This document shows, piece by piece, positions 33,359-42,800 of a stretch of DNA of 64,000 nt. The stretch comes from Acidobacteriota bacterium. GTDB taxonomy: Bacteria; Acidobacteriota; UBA890; WLXD01. The stretch is taken from positions 620,001 through 684,000 of the forward strand of contig WLXD01000002.1 of assembly GCA_012103255.1 (NCBI GenBank), in the 5' to 3' direction. The stretch's first letter is position 1. Every line of letters begins with the position of its first letter. The notes below the pieces were generated by a model. The model did no database searches and was not told the origin of the DNA. It worked only from the letters and a program-made list of their open reading frames with translations. The translations under genes and the position numbers were made by a program.

Positions 33359-34584
33359 CCGCCGAAGTCGTCGTAGAGGACGTTCTCGGGCTCGACGCCA
33401 AGGCTCTCGGTCATGTGCCTGCAGGCCTGCAACATCATCGGCGGTCCACAGATGTAGTACTCGATGTCCTCGGGCGCATCGTGCTTCTCCAGGTATTCGT
33501 CATAGGCGACCTGGTGGATAAATCCGGTGAGGCCGGCCCAGTCATCCTCGGGCATCGGATCCGAGAGTGCCAGATACCAGGAGAAGTTTGGATACTGCTC
33601 GGCGAGAGCGTCGAACTCCTCGCCGTAGAATCCTTCCTTCAGACTACGCGCGCCGTACCAGAACGTGATCTTCCGATCGGTCTCGCACAGCCGCTTGAGC
33701 TGGTCGAAGATGTGCGAACGCATCGGCGCCATTCCGGCGCCACCGCCGAGAAAGCACATCTCGTTCTTGGTGTCTTTCGCGAAGAACTCGCCGTAGGGGC
33801 CCGAGATCGTGGCCTTGTCGCCAGGCTTCAGATCGAAGATGAACGACGACATCTTGCCGGGCGGCACGTCAGGCATGCGTGGCGGCGGCGACGCGATCCG
33901 CACGTTGAGCATGATGATGCCCTCCTCTCCCGGGTAGTTCGCCATCGAGTAGGCGCGGACAACAGGCTCGTCGCACTTGGAGACGTAGCGCCACATGTCG
34001 AACTGGTCCCAGTCGCCGCGGTACTCGTCCTCGATTTCGAAGTTCTTGTAGTGGACCTCGTGCGGGGGCGCCTCGATTTGGATGTAGCCGCCGGCGCGGA
34101 ACGGAACTGCCTCGCCTTCGGGCAACTCCAGGACCAACTCCTTGATAAACGTCGCCACGTTGCGGTTGGAGCGCACGGTGCACTCCCACCGGCGCATATC
34201 GAAGACCTCGCCAGGGAGCTCGATCTTCATGTCCTGCTTGACCTTTACCTGGCAGGACAACCGCACGCCCTCGCGCGCCTCGCCACGATTCACATGGCTG
34301 GTCTCGGTCGGCAGCATGGCGCCGCCACCTTCAGTCACGGTCACCGTGCATACACCGCACGAGCCCTTCCCGCCGCAGGCCGAGGGAATAAAAATCTGGT
34401 TCTCGGCAAGAGTACCGAGCAGCGTGCCGCCGGCATTGGTCTTGAGGGCCTTGTCGGGATCGTCGTTGACCGTGATGGTCACTTCGCCCGATTGCACGAG
34501 CTTTCCGCGCGCGATCAGCAGCACGCCAACGAGCGACAGGATGAGGCCGGAGAACATGCCGACACCGAGCAGAACTGTTGTCAT
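33355..34584 (-). CDS. nqrF: Na+-translocating NADH:quinone reductase subunit F
   Basis: The 409-residue subunit has an N-terminal membrane helix (residues 5-25) and a 2Fe-2S ferredoxin domain with ligands C70, C76, C79 and C111. The FAD domain has [13 protein letters not shown] and the NADH domain has [22 protein letters not shown] and a C-terminal LYDDFGG. It is the electron-entry subunit that oxidises NADH at the cytoplasmic face. Length equals the usual 405-410. Confidence 0.97.
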   Translation of the reverse strand: MTTVLLGVGMFSGLILSLVGVLLIARGKLVQSGEVTITVNDDPDKALKTNAGGTLLGTLAENQIFIPSACGGKGSCGVCTVTVTEGGGAMLPTETSHVNRGEAREGVRLSCQVKVKQDMKIELPGEVFDMRRWECTVRSNRNVATFIKELVLELPEGEAVPFRAGGYIQIEAPPHEVHYKNFEIEDEYRGDWDQFDMWRYVSKCDEPVVRAYSMANYPGEEGIIMLNVRIASPPPRMPDVPPGKMSSFIFDLKPGDKATISGPYGEFFAKDTKNEMCFLGGGAGMAPMRSHIFDQLKRLCETDRKITFWYGARSLKEGFYGEEFDALAEQYPNFSWYLALSDPMPEDDWAGLTGFIHQVAYDEYLEKHDAPEDIEYYICGPPMMLQACRHMTESLGVEPENVLYDDFGG

Positions 34585-34596
34585 CGTCCGATCCCC

Positions 34597-35214
34597 CTAC
34601 AGCTGGATGCCGCCGAAGGCCATGAAGCCAATCGCCAACAAGCCGGTGAGGATGAAAGCCATACCCAGGCCACGCAGGCCTTCGGGCACATCGCTGTAAC
34701 GCATGCGCTCGCGAATCGACGCCAGGGCTACGATTGCCAGCGCCCAGCCGAACCCCGAGCCGAGGCCGTACACCACGCTCTCGCCGAACGTGTAGTCACG
34801 CTCCACCATGAAGAGCGAGGCACCGAGAATCGCGCAGTTGACCGCGATGAGCGGCAGGAAGATACCGAGCGAGGCATGCAGCGCCGGGAAATAGCGATCG
34901 AGAGTCATCTCGACGATCTGCACCATTGCGGCGATCGTGCCGATGTAGGCCAGAAAACCGAGGAACGTCAGGTCAAATCCACCCATGTTCTCGGAGATCC
35001 AGTCGAGGGCCCCCTGGCGCAGCAGGTAGTTGAAGATGAAGTTGTTCATCGGCACGGTCATCGCGAGCACGAAAACCACCGCGCTGCCGAGGCCGACCGC
35101 CGTGTCGACCTTCTTCGAAACGGCAAGGAACGAACACATGCCAAGGAAGAATGCGAGCGCGAGGTTCTCGATGAATGCCGCCGTCAGGAAGAGACCCAGG
35201 TAGTGCTCGAGCAT
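34597..35214 (-). CDS. nqrE: Na+-translocating NADH:quinone reductase subunit E
   Basis: The 205-residue, six-helix membrane subunit starts [33 protein letters not shown], matching NqrE closely, with the iron-ligating Cys in GMCSF (about 26). [19 protein letters not shown] is also diagnostic, with a Cys in VNCAI. NqrE and NqrD hold the membrane Fe centre and form the Na+ path. It shares its first base with the nqrD stop, and 12 bases separate it from nqrF. Confidence 0.97.
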   Translation of the reverse strand: MLEHYLGLFLTAAFIENLALAFFLGMCSFLAVSKKVDTAVGLGSAVVFVLAMTVPMNNFIFNYLLRQGALDWISENMGGFDLTFLGFLAYIGTIAAMVQIVEMTLDRYFPALHASLGIFLPLIAVNCAILGASLFMVERDYTFGESVVYGLGSGFGWALAIVALASIRERMRYSDVPEGLRGLGMAFILTGLLAIGFMAFGGIQL

Positions 35215-35834
35215 TATTCAGCCTCCACCTGGTCGCGCTTCCATGCGCGCAGGGCCCAGATCAGCATGCCGATGATGAAGAACGCACCGGGCGAGAGAAC
35301 CATCAAGTTGTTCGCGACATACCAGCCACCGTCGTTGGTAGTCACCATGACCGGTACGCCAAAGACTCGGCCGGAACCGAACAGCTCCCGTACGAACGCG
35401 GTCAGCATGAGAACTGCCGAGTATCCGAGACCGTTGCCGATCCCATCGACAATGCTCTCCCAGGGGCCGTTCTGCATCGCAAAGGCCTCTGCCCGGCCCA
35501 TGATGATGCAGTTGGTGATGATCAGCCCAATAAAGACCGTCATCTGCCGCGCGATGTCGTAGAAGTACGCCTTCAGAACCTGGTCTGTGACGATGACCAG
35601 CGATGCGATGACCGTCAACTGGACGATGATCCGGATGTTGGCCGGAATCCACTGCCGCATCATGCTGATAAAGAAATTCGACAGCGTGAGCACGGCGATC
35701 ACAGCGATCGACATGACCAGCGCGACTTCCATCTTCGTCGTGACGGCAAGCGCCGAACAGATCCCGAGAACCTGAAGGGCAATCGGGTTGTTGTTGAAGA
35801 GTGGGTCGAGAAGGGTGTCCCGTGAGTTGGCCAT
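35214..35834 (-). CDS. nqrD: Na+-translocating NADH:quinone reductase subunit D
   Basis: The 206-residue membrane subunit has [28 protein letters not shown] and [19 protein letters not shown], the paired cysteine motifs of NqrD. It is homologous to NqrE in inverted topology. The gene shares single-base junctions with nqrC and nqrE, so translation is tightly coupled. Confidence 0.97.
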   Translation of the reverse strand: MANSRDTLLDPLFNNNPIALQVLGICSALAVTTKMEVALVMSIAVIAVLTLSNFFISMMRQWIPANIRIIVQLTVIASLVIVTDQVLKAYFYDIARQMTVFIGLIITNCIIMGRAEAFAMQNGPWESIVDGIGNGLGYSAVLMLTAFVRELFGSGRVFGVPVMVTTNDGGWYVANNLMVLSPGAFFIIGMLIWALRAWKRDQVEAE

Positions 35835-36610
35835 CAGATCGTCTCCTCCCGGAGGCGGTCGAGATAGGGACCGAATCCCTCGTCGCCCAGCCAGAACTGC
35901 AGCATGTAGGTCACTCCGCGCGACGTGATCGTCGCGCCTGACAGGCCGTCAACCTCATAGGGCGCTTCCTCGACCGTGCCGGCGGCACCCTTGAGGACCT
36001 CGATGGCCGTGGCACCCGTCTCATCGAAAGCACGCCGTCCCGGCCAGAGTGCCTTCCAGCGAGGGTTGTCCACCTCGCCGCCAAGACCTGCCGTCTCTTT
36101 CTGCTCGAAGTAGGTCAAGCCGCGAATCGTCGTGAGATCGGCTTCGAGGGCAACGAATCCGTAGAGAGTTGACCAGAGGCCCTTGCCCTCGATCGGCAAG
36201 ACCACGCCGTCCAGGTTGCCCGCGTCATCGCGGAGCTCGTAAACCAGAGCCTGGTTCGGAATGCGCACGATACGCGCCTGGTTAGCGTCCACCGACCGGC
36301 TGGTCGCCGGGTCCGTACTCGCACGACGCTGGTCAAACGTTGCAACGTCGACGGTCGCGTTCAGGTCCCCGGTGTCCAGATCGATCACCACGGGTGTAAG
36401 GCGAGCCGCAGCGGCCGTGAGTTCGTCGCCCGACAGCGGCTGACCGGGCTCTGAGAACCCGGCGGCCTCGAGGACGTTCTGCTCGCGGTAGGCAGCCAGG
36501 TTTGCGTCCTGCCTGTCCTTCAGCACCACTGCGGCGCTCGAAACGACGACGGCGCAGACGACGCAAACGATGGCTGCGAAGCCCAATACATACGTGGCGT
36601 TACGTTGCAT
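35834..36610 (-). CDS. nqrC: Na+-translocating NADH:quinone reductase subunit C
   Basis: The 258-residue subunit has one N-terminal helix ([24 protein letters not shown]) and a periplasmic flavin domain. The FMN-attachment threonine is in [14 protein letters not shown] near the C-terminus. It carries one of the covalent FMNs installed by ApbE. The start overlaps the nqrB stop by 11 bases. Confidence 0.96.
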   Translation of the reverse strand: MQRNATYVLGFAAIVCVVCAVVVSSAAVVLKDRQDANLAAYREQNVLEAAGFSEPGQPLSGDELTAAAARLTPVVIDLDTGDLNATVDVATFDQRRASTDPATSRSVDANQARIVRIPNQALVYELRDDAGNLDGVVLPIEGKGLWSTLYGFVALEADLTTIRGLTYFEQKETAGLGGEVDNPRWKALWPGRRAFDETGATAIEVLKGAAGTVEEAPYEVDGLSGATITSRGVTYMLQFWLGDEGFGPYLDRLREETI

Positions 36611-37820
36611 AGCGCGCGCTCCGCCGCTTGATGTTCGCGCGAACGACGTAGTAGTCGATCGTCGCCGCGAAAACGTTCATGAGAAGAATCGCAAGCATCA
36701 TCCCCTCCGGGTAAGCCGGGTTGACGACGCGAATGATGATGGCGAAAACGCCGATCAAGAATCCATAGATCCAGCGGCCCGTGTTCGTGTGCGCCGAGGA
36801 CACCGGATCGGTTGCCATGAATACGGCCCCGAAAGCCCATCCACCCAGCACGAAGTGCCAGTAGAACGGCACATCGAAGAACGGGTTCGTGGTCGAGCCC
36901 ACCGCGTTGAGCACCATCGACATCACCACGGAGCCGAGCACCACACCCGTCATGACGCGCCAGGATCCGATGCCGGTAATGAGCAGCACGGCGGCGCCGA
37001 CGAGGCACGCCAGGGCGGACGTTTCCCCCATCGATCCCGGCATGTAACCCATGAACGCGTCCCACCAGCTGATTCCCGGCTCAAAGACAGCTTGTCCGCC
37101 CTCTGCGGCCCTGGCGAGCCAGGTCGCACCTGACACGCCATCGGTGGTGGTCTGTGCCGCGATCCAGACGCGATCACCGGAGATAAAGACCGGATACGCG
37201 AAGAACAAGAACGCGCGTGACATCAGCGCCGGGTTGAAGATGTTCTTGCCCGTGCCGCCGAAGATCTCCTTGCCGATCACCACACCGAAGCTGATTCCGA
37301 GTGCGACCTGCCAGAGCGGAATCGCCGGCGGCAACACCAACGGGAACAGCATCCAGGTGACGAGGAAGCCTTCGTTGATTTCGTGCCCACGCACGATCGC
37401 GAAGAGCGCCTCCCAGGCCCCGCCCACCGCCAATGTGACGATCAGGACCGGTAGGTAGTAGAGGGCACCGTGCACGATGCAAGCCAGAAGATCGCTGGGA
37501 TCGAAGGCAAATCCGAGCGACTGGAAGGCAGTCGTCTGCCAGTTGTCCAGCGCCGCGGCACCGCGCGAAATCGCGAGGTTCGCCTGGTAGCCCGTGTTGT
37601 ACATGGCCATGTACACGCAGCCGAGCAATGCGACCACGACGGTCGACATCAGTCGCTTCATGTCGATGGCATCACGCACGTGGGACGTCGTGCGAGTGGT
37701 CTCGCCGGGGGTGAACAGGAAAGTGTCCTGCGCCTCGAAAAGCGCGTAGAACCTCTCGAGCGGCCCACCGTTGGTGAACTTCTTCTCCTGGTCATCGAGG
37801 ATCTTGCGAAGGAATCGCAT
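36600..37820 (-). CDS. nqrB: Na+-translocating NADH:quinone reductase subunit B
   Basis: The 406-residue membrane subunit has the N-terminal MRFLRKILDDQEKKFTNGGPLERFYALFEAQDTFLF and the FMN motif GVSGATWLAR (Thr attachment site). GHEINEGFLVTWMLFPLVLPP and GGTGKNIFNPALMSRAFLFFAYP are conserved NqrB segments. It houses riboflavin and FMN cofactors and the Na+ channel. It follows nqrA with no gap. Confidence 0.97.
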   Translation of the reverse strand: MRFLRKILDDQEKKFTNGGPLERFYALFEAQDTFLFTPGETTRTTSHVRDAIDMKRLMSTVVVALLGCVYMAMYNTGYQANLAISRGAAALDNWQTTAFQSLGFAFDPSDLLACIVHGALYYLPVLIVTLAVGGAWEALFAIVRGHEINEGFLVTWMLFPLVLPPAIPLWQVALGISFGVVIGKEIFGGTGKNIFNPALMSRAFLFFAYPVFISGDRVWIAAQTTTDGVSGATWLARAAEGGQAVFEPGISWWDAFMGYMPGSMGETSALACLVGAAVLLITGIGSWRVMTGVVLGSVVMSMVLNAVGSTTNPFFDVPFYWHFVLGGWAFGAVFMATDPVSSAHTNTGRWIYGFLIGVFAIIIRVVNPAYPEGMMLAILLMNVFAATIDYYVVRANIKRRSARYAT

Positions 37821-39194
37821 CTAACCCTCCTTCCAGATCGTTTCGAGCACGGCGCGCAACCGCGGGCCGTACTCCTCTTTGCCGGGTTCGACGAACGTGC
37901 AGAGCGCCAGATCTTCTTCGGTCAGTTCCAGGCAACCGAGCTGCTCGGCACGCTCGACGTCGTGCACGGCAAGTGCCCGCATCAGAAAGCTCGGCGGGAT
38001 GTCGAACGGGAATACCTTCTCGTACGAGCCGATCGGCACGATCGCCCGATGCGACCCATGCGTCGTCGTCGTGAACGGGAACTTCTTGCCAGGCATGAGT
38101 TTCGACGCGAACGCCGAAGTCACCGAGAACGCTCCGAACCCCGGGCCCATCCAGCCGAGAAACACCCGCTCGTCACCCTCTTTCAAGACGGTGACCTGCT
38201 GGTCGTAGCGGTGCAGAAAACCGTGCACCTCGCCCATCGAAGTCGTTCCGCCGAAAACGGATCCCGAAATCACGCGCTTCTTGCCGTCGGCGGTTTCGCC
38301 GGACACCAGGTCATCAAGCGCCGCCCCGCGGCGCGTGCGCAAGAGGCGTGGGCGAGTCACCGACGGTCCCGCGAGCGCGATCACACGCTCGACCATGAGC
38401 TTGCCCGTGCGGAACAGGTGCCCGATCGCGATCACATCCTGGGCGCCCAAATGCCAGACGAGTTTGTTGCGATCAACAGGATCCAGCGTGTGGATGTGCC
38501 AACCGGGAGTGCCTGAAGGGTGCTGTCCCTTGAACTGCTCGACACGCACGCGCTCGTGGCTCGGCACGCTCACTTTCGCATCGGCTCCGGCACATACGTA
38601 GACGATGCCCTCGGTCAGTTGCGCCAATGCGGCGAGTCCCGCTTCGAACTCCGCTGGTCGGTCAGCAACGATCGCCGCAACATCAGGGGCCAACGGATTC
38701 GAGTCCATCGCCGTCACGAAGATTGACTTGGGCGTCGTATCCGGATCGGCAACACGGCCGAAAGGCCGGGCGCGCAATGCGGTCCATTCCCCCGACTCGA
38801 TCAAGAGGTCGCGAACCTGTTCTCTGGAGAGGCCCGCGGCATCGCGACCTGCATAGGACGCGAAGCTCGTCTCGGCACCCGTACCGCCCGACATCTCGGA
38901 CGCTGAAAGCTCTACGACGACCGACTCGAAGTTGCGCTTGTCTCCGCGGTTTACCGCGACGACCTTCCCATCGGCAGGCGATGTGTAGCGCACGCCGATT
39001 GTTTTCTTGCACTCGAACAACAACTGACCGCGGCTCACGGCATCGCCGGGGCGAACGTGCATCGTCGGCTTCATACCAACGTAGTCGTCCGCCAGCAGCG
39101 CTATACGGCGCGGTTGGCCCGCCTCTTCCACAACAGGCTCAGGTTGCCCGGTGATTGGAAGGTCGAGGCCTTTGCGATTGCGATGGACACCCAA
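37821..39194 (-). CDS. nqrA: Na+-translocating NADH:quinone reductase subunit A
   Basis: The 457-residue soluble subunit starts at TTG 39194, nine bases after AAGGAG. It opens GLDLPITGQPEP, and VALLADDYVGMKPTMHVRPGDAVSRGQLLFECK is its biotinyl-like domain. HTLDPVDRNKLVWHLGAQDVIAIGHLF and LGWMGPGFGAFSVTSAFASKLMPG are typical NqrA. The TTG start may reduce output relative to the downstream membrane subunits. It is the first gene of the operon, and a CRP-like palindrome lies 41-56 bases upstream. Confidence 0.96.
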   Translation of the reverse strand: MGVHRNRKGLDLPITGQPEPVVEEAGQPRRIALLADDYVGMKPTMHVRPGDAVSRGQLLFECKKTIGVRYTSPADGKVVAVNRGDKRNFESVVVELSASEMSGGTGAETSFASYAGRDAAGLSREQVRDLLIESGEWTALRARPFGRVADPDTTPKSIFVTAMDSNPLAPDVAAIVADRPAEFEAGLAALAQLTEGIVYVCAGADAKVSVPSHERVRVEQFKGQHPSGTPGWHIHTLDPVDRNKLVWHLGAQDVIAIGHLFRTGKLMVERVIALAGPSVTRPRLLRTRRGAALDDLVSGETADGKKRVISGSVFGGTTSMGEVHGFLHRYDQQVTVLKEGDERVFLGWMGPGFGAFSVTSAFASKLMPGKKFPFTTTTHGSHRAIVPIGSYEKVFPFDIPPSFLMRALAVHDVERAEQLGCLELTEEDLALCTFVEPGKEEYGPRLRAVLETIWKEG

Positions 39195-39234
39195 GGTGGG
39201 GAGCTCCTTACCTTGTGGCTCAACGAGCGAAGAG

Positions 39235-39250
39235 TGTGAAAACTTTCACA
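39235..39250. promoter_or_regulatory. CRP/FNR-type palindrome upstream of nqrA
   Basis: TGTGAAAACTTTCACA is a perfect inverted repeat and matches the CRP core TGTGA-N6-TCACA on both half-sites. It is centred about 48 bases upstream of the nqrA start, inside an AT-rich stretch (CAATAAATAAC follows). A Crp/Fnr-family regulator is the natural candidate; none is encoded in the window. Confidence 0.65.
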
Positions 39251-39431
39251 ATCTTTGCCCAATAAATAACGCCCCGCGTTCTTATCACTGTCGTCGGTGG
39301 GGCGACCCACGACCGTGCGCCCTTGCAGGCTTCTGGATAACGCTTTCACGCTACCTCGAAGATTATCGGTGAGTCCAGGCGTTCGCACAAGCCGCGGGCC
39401 CCGCAACTTTATGCCCTGCAGGACTCTGCCC

Positions 39432-41606
39432 TCAGCGCGACCACCCCCGCGCGTGGTCGATCATCCACTGCTGCGAGTCAAACGGCGCCTCGGCATCGAC
39501 GACTTCCCATTCACCATCGGCTGAAAGACTCCTGGCATTTTCGGTGTCGCGCAGATGAACCTGAAGAATATCCTCGAGGATCGAACGTCGGAGCGCGGCG
39601 TCCCTCACCGGGAAGAGCACCTCGACGCGGTGATCAAGGTTGCGCGGCATGAGGTCCGCCGACCCCATCAACACCTCATCTTCTCCGCCGTTGCGGAAGT
39701 AGTAGATGCGCGGATGCTCGAGGAACCGGCCGACCAGCGAGGTGACGCGAATGTTTTCACTCACGCCCGGTAGCCCGGGGCGCAAACAACAGATGCCGCG
39801 CACCTGAAGATCGATCCGCACTCCGGCCTGAGAGGCACGATAGAGAGCCTGAATGCACGCCGAGTCCACGAGCGCGTTCATCTTGAAAGCCAGGTACCCG
39901 TCTCCATGCTCCTCCTGGCGCCGCTGCTCGCGCTCGATCCGGTCGAGTAGGTCGCGACGAAGCGATCCGGGCGCAACGAGGAGGTGCTCATAGCTCTCCC
40001 CCGCCGAGTATCCGGTCAGGGCATTGAAGAGACGGGCCGCTTCGCCGCACAGCTTGGGGTTTGCGGTAAAGAACCCCACATCCGTGTAGATCCGAGCCGT
40101 GGTCGCGTTGTAATTGCCCGTGGAGACGTGGAGATAGTGCACGACGCGCCCTTCCTCACGGCGAACGACGAGACACATCTTCGCGTGCGTCTTCAATCCA
40201 AGGACGCCGTAGACGACGTGAACACCCGCGTTCTCCAACGCGCGCGCCCAGACGATGTTGTTGGCCTCGTCGAACCGCGCCTTGAGCTCGATCAGCGCGG
40301 CGACCTGTTTGCCGTTCTCGCGCGCTTGCCGCAAGGCATGCACGACCGGCGAGTCCTGTCCGGCTCGGTACAGCGTCTGCTTGATGGCGAGTACATGCGG
40401 GTCCGAGGCCGCGGCGCGCACGAAGTCCACGACCGGCTGAAAGCTGTCGTACGGGTGGTAGACGATCCGGTCGCCGCGCGCGATGACATCAAAGATGTTC
40501 TCGTCCCCGGACAGGGGCTTCGAAATCGCGGGACTGAATGGTTCATCTTTCAACTCAGGCCTGTCGAGACGGCAGAGTTCCATCACGTCGGCGAGACCGA
40601 CGCGTTCCGGCACCGCGTAGACCTGATACGGCGCCAGGCCGAGGTTCTGCACCAGCACCTCGCGCAGATCCGCCGGTGCTTTCGCATCAATTTCGAGCCT
40701 GACCACAGATCCGAAATGCCGTAGTCGGAGGTTCTCCTGAATGCTGGTGAGCAGGTCGCCAGCCTCGTCCTCCTCGATGTCCTGATCCGCGTCGCGAGTA
40801 ACGCGGAACGGGTACGCGCCGACCACCTCGAGCCCCGGGAACAACAGATCCAGGTTGTCCGCGATGACATCTTCCATCCAGATGTAGTGAGCTTCCGAGT
40901 CGGAGTCGTGCTCGAGGCCAAGCGCGCCCCGCTCGTCAGCGCCCTCTTCGGACGGCAGCCGCAGGAGGCGTGGGAAAAAGCCCGGGAGCTTCACGCGCGC
41001 GAAGCCAATGTCGCCGTCCGGAACCCGCACCAGGGCCGCCAGATTCATGCTCAGGTTCGAGATGTGTGGGAACGGATGGCCGGGATCGAAGGCCAGCGGC
41101 GTGAGGGCTGGGAAGATCTCCTTCTTGAAGTAGCTGCGTACCAGTTTGCGCTGCTTCTTCTTCAACTCGTCGTAGGCGAGAACGTGAATTCCCTGATCAT
41201 CGAGCTCATGTCGCAGGGCACCCCAGCAATCGAAGTGACTGTCCATCTGCGGCAGCAGTCCACGTCGGATCGCCGCGAGTTGCTCGGACGCCGTCATGCC
41301 GTCGGGCGGTGTCTGCACCACACCCGCGCGCAACTGCTGGCGCAGGCCCGAAACGCGGATCATGAAGAACTCGTCCAGGTTGCTCGCGAAGATCGAGACG
41401 AACTTCACCCGCTCGAGCAACGGCTGGTCCGGATCGAGCGCTTCCGCCAGAACACGCTCGTTGAACGCCAGCCAGGAAATCTCACGATTGATGTAGAGAC
41501 TCGGATGTTCCAGGTCCTGGACATGCACCAAGTCAGCGGTCGCTTCCTGGGTCGGGGTCTTGGGCTGTGTTGTTGAATCCGTCATGGCCCTTTTCGCAAC
41601 CGTCAT
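39432..41606 (-). CDS. ppk1: polyphosphate kinase 1
   Basis: The 724-residue enzyme reversibly polymerises the gamma phosphate of ATP into polyphosphate. Diagnostic regions are INREISWLAFNERVLAEA and FASNLDEFFMIRVSGL in the N domain, YHPYDSFQPVVDFVRAAASDP, and the autophosphorylated His near residue 474 in GLKTHAKMCLV. The C-terminal DLMPRNLDHRVEVLFPV is also present. Length fits the usual 690-730. It may start at ATG 41606 or seven codons later. It is divergent from sixA. Confidence 0.96.
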   Translation of the reverse strand: MTVAKRAMTDSTTQPKTPTQEATADLVHVQDLEHPSLYINREISWLAFNERVLAEALDPDQPLLERVKFVSIFASNLDEFFMIRVSGLRQQLRAGVVQTPPDGMTASEQLAAIRRGLLPQMDSHFDCWGALRHELDDQGIHVLAYDELKKKQRKLVRSYFKKEIFPALTPLAFDPGHPFPHISNLSMNLAALVRVPDGDIGFARVKLPGFFPRLLRLPSEEGADERGALGLEHDSDSEAHYIWMEDVIADNLDLLFPGLEVVGAYPFRVTRDADQDIEEDEAGDLLTSIQENLRLRHFGSVVRLEIDAKAPADLREVLVQNLGLAPYQVYAVPERVGLADVMELCRLDRPELKDEPFSPAISKPLSGDENIFDVIARGDRIVYHPYDSFQPVVDFVRAAASDPHVLAIKQTLYRAGQDSPVVHALRQARENGKQVAALIELKARFDEANNIVWARALENAGVHVVYGVLGLKTHAKMCLVVRREEGRVVHYLHVSTGNYNATTARIYTDVGFFTANPKLCGEAARLFNALTGYSAGESYEHLLVAPGSLRRDLLDRIEREQRRQEEHGDGYLAFKMNALVDSACIQALYRASQAGVRIDLQVRGICCLRPGLPGVSENIRVTSLVGRFLEHPRIYYFRNGGEDEVLMGSADLMPRNLDHRVEVLFPVRDAALRRSILEDILQVHLRDTENARSLSADGEWEVVDAEAPFDSQQWMIDHARGWSR

Positions 41607-41668
41607 CGAAGCCTCTGATCAAGTATAGGATTCTGACCCACCGCGGATACAACTAGATCGAACCACTC

Positions 41669-42157
41669 GTGAAAACGCTCTACCTCTTCCGCCACGCCAA
41701 GTCCGACTGGGACGCCGAATTCGGCACCGACTTCGAGCGCCCTCTGAGCCGTCGGGGCCGGCGTGCGGCTACCGCGATGGGCGAGTTCCTCGCGAGCGCC
41801 GGGCGGATTCCGGACGTGGCGCTCTGCTCATCAGCAGTCCGAACCACGAAGACACTCGACCGCGCGGCGCGAGCAGGCGCGTGGTCGACCGAAATCGAAC
41901 ACCGGGATGAGCTCTACACCGGGAATCCGCGCCATGTCCTGAAGGCGCTCGGCGAAGTCTCCAAGAAGGTCGGCTCGCTGATGGTGGTCGGCCACGAGAC
42001 CGCGATGTCCGAGACCACGTCGCTCCTTGTGGGCAGCGCCCAGGTCCGGTTCCCGACCGCTGCCGTCGCCTGCATGGAGTTGGACATCAGTCGATGGCGA
42101 GACATCGCGCCGGGGTGCGGCACGCTTATCTTCTTTCTACCGCCGCGACTCCTCTAG
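41669..42157 (+). CDS. sixA: SixA-type phosphohistidine phosphatase
   Basis: This 162-residue histidine-phosphatase-fold protein starts at GTG 41669 and has the RH motif at R8-H9 (LFRHAKSDWD). SRRGRRAATAMGEFL, LCSSAVRTTKT and VGHETAMSE complete the active site (second His in VGHE). SixA proteins remove phosphate from phosphohistidine, classically on PTS or HPt proteins. It sits divergently beside ppk1. It shares a CTAG stop with the convergent membrane protein. Confidence 0.87.
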   Translation: MKTLYLFRHAKSDWDAEFGTDFERPLSRRGRRAATAMGEFLASAGRIPDVALCSSAVRTTKTLDRAARAGAWSTEIEHRDELYTGNPRHVLKALGEVSKKVGSLMVVGHETAMSETTSLLVGSAQVRFPTAAVACMELDISRWRDIAPGCGTLIFFLPPRLL

Positions 42158-42693
42158 TCCGAGTCGCTGCTCGCGCCGGTCCCTTTGAAGGGGTCGACTT
42201 CCGCCTGGATGTCCTCGACCGAGAGACTGGGGCCTTCCTTCCCCATCAGGCCGCGGGCAACGAGCAAGATCCCGAGAGCTACCAGCACCAACGGCCAGCC
42301 GTCTCTGAATACCCAGCGCACGCCGTCGACCATGAACCCCGACCCAACGATCACGAGGATGCCGCCGGGTACCAGCGGCCACCATCCTCCAGTCCGGGTG
42401 ACCATGGTGTCGAGCGCCCAGATCAGAAGAAACCCCGCGCCCAGACCTGTCGCGGTCGGATTCTCGAACGGCAGCGACATGTAGTTCTCGGCAACCAGCC
42501 CCAGCCCAAGCCCGACCATGATCCCGCCGGGCACCAGGAATCCGTACTCGCGCTCGTAGAAGAACGCCGCGATGAAGGCGGTTCCGATGAGCAGGAACAT
42601 CAGGACGCGTGTCTCGACCACGTCCCGCAGGAAGAACATAGATAGGCCGGCCACGATGAGGAGTAGGCCGGCAACGACTGGCGATTTGCGCAT
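42154..42693 (-). CDS. multi-helix membrane protein, LiaF-like region possible
   Basis: The start MRKSPVVAGLLLIVAGLSMFFL gives 179 residues with about six hydrophobic segments. Repeated motifs VPGGIMVGLGLGL, VPGGILVIVGSG and GWPLVLVALGILLVARGL show an internally duplicated helix-hairpin pattern like LiaF/DUF5668-type membrane proteins. The C-terminus is acidic and soluble. It converges on sixA through a CTAG and is not recognisably tied to ppx. Confidence 0.6.
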   Translation of the reverse strand: MRKSPVVAGLLLIVAGLSMFFLRDVVETRVLMFLLIGTAFIAAFFYEREYGFLVPGGIMVGLGLGLVAENYMSLPFENPTATGLGAGFLLIWALDTMVTRTGGWWPLVPGGILVIVGSGFMVDGVRWVFRDGWPLVLVALGILLVARGLMGKEGPSLSVEDIQAEVDPFKGTGASSDSD

Positions 42694-42800
42694 GGTGGTC
42701 CTCCGATGAGTCTGCGCGGCATTCTCCACGAGCTACGCCAAATTGACCAGAGAAGTTTCGTCCAGCGTCCCCTCTGGCCGCCGAATGGTCGTCAGGCCGC

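Noticed and set aside
33223-35562. A long plus-strand open frame (779 codons) opposite nqrF, nqrE and nqrD.
   Set aside because: It is antisense to three clear Nqr genes in GC-rich DNA with few stops; the product is His/Arg/Asp-rich with no recognisable domain.
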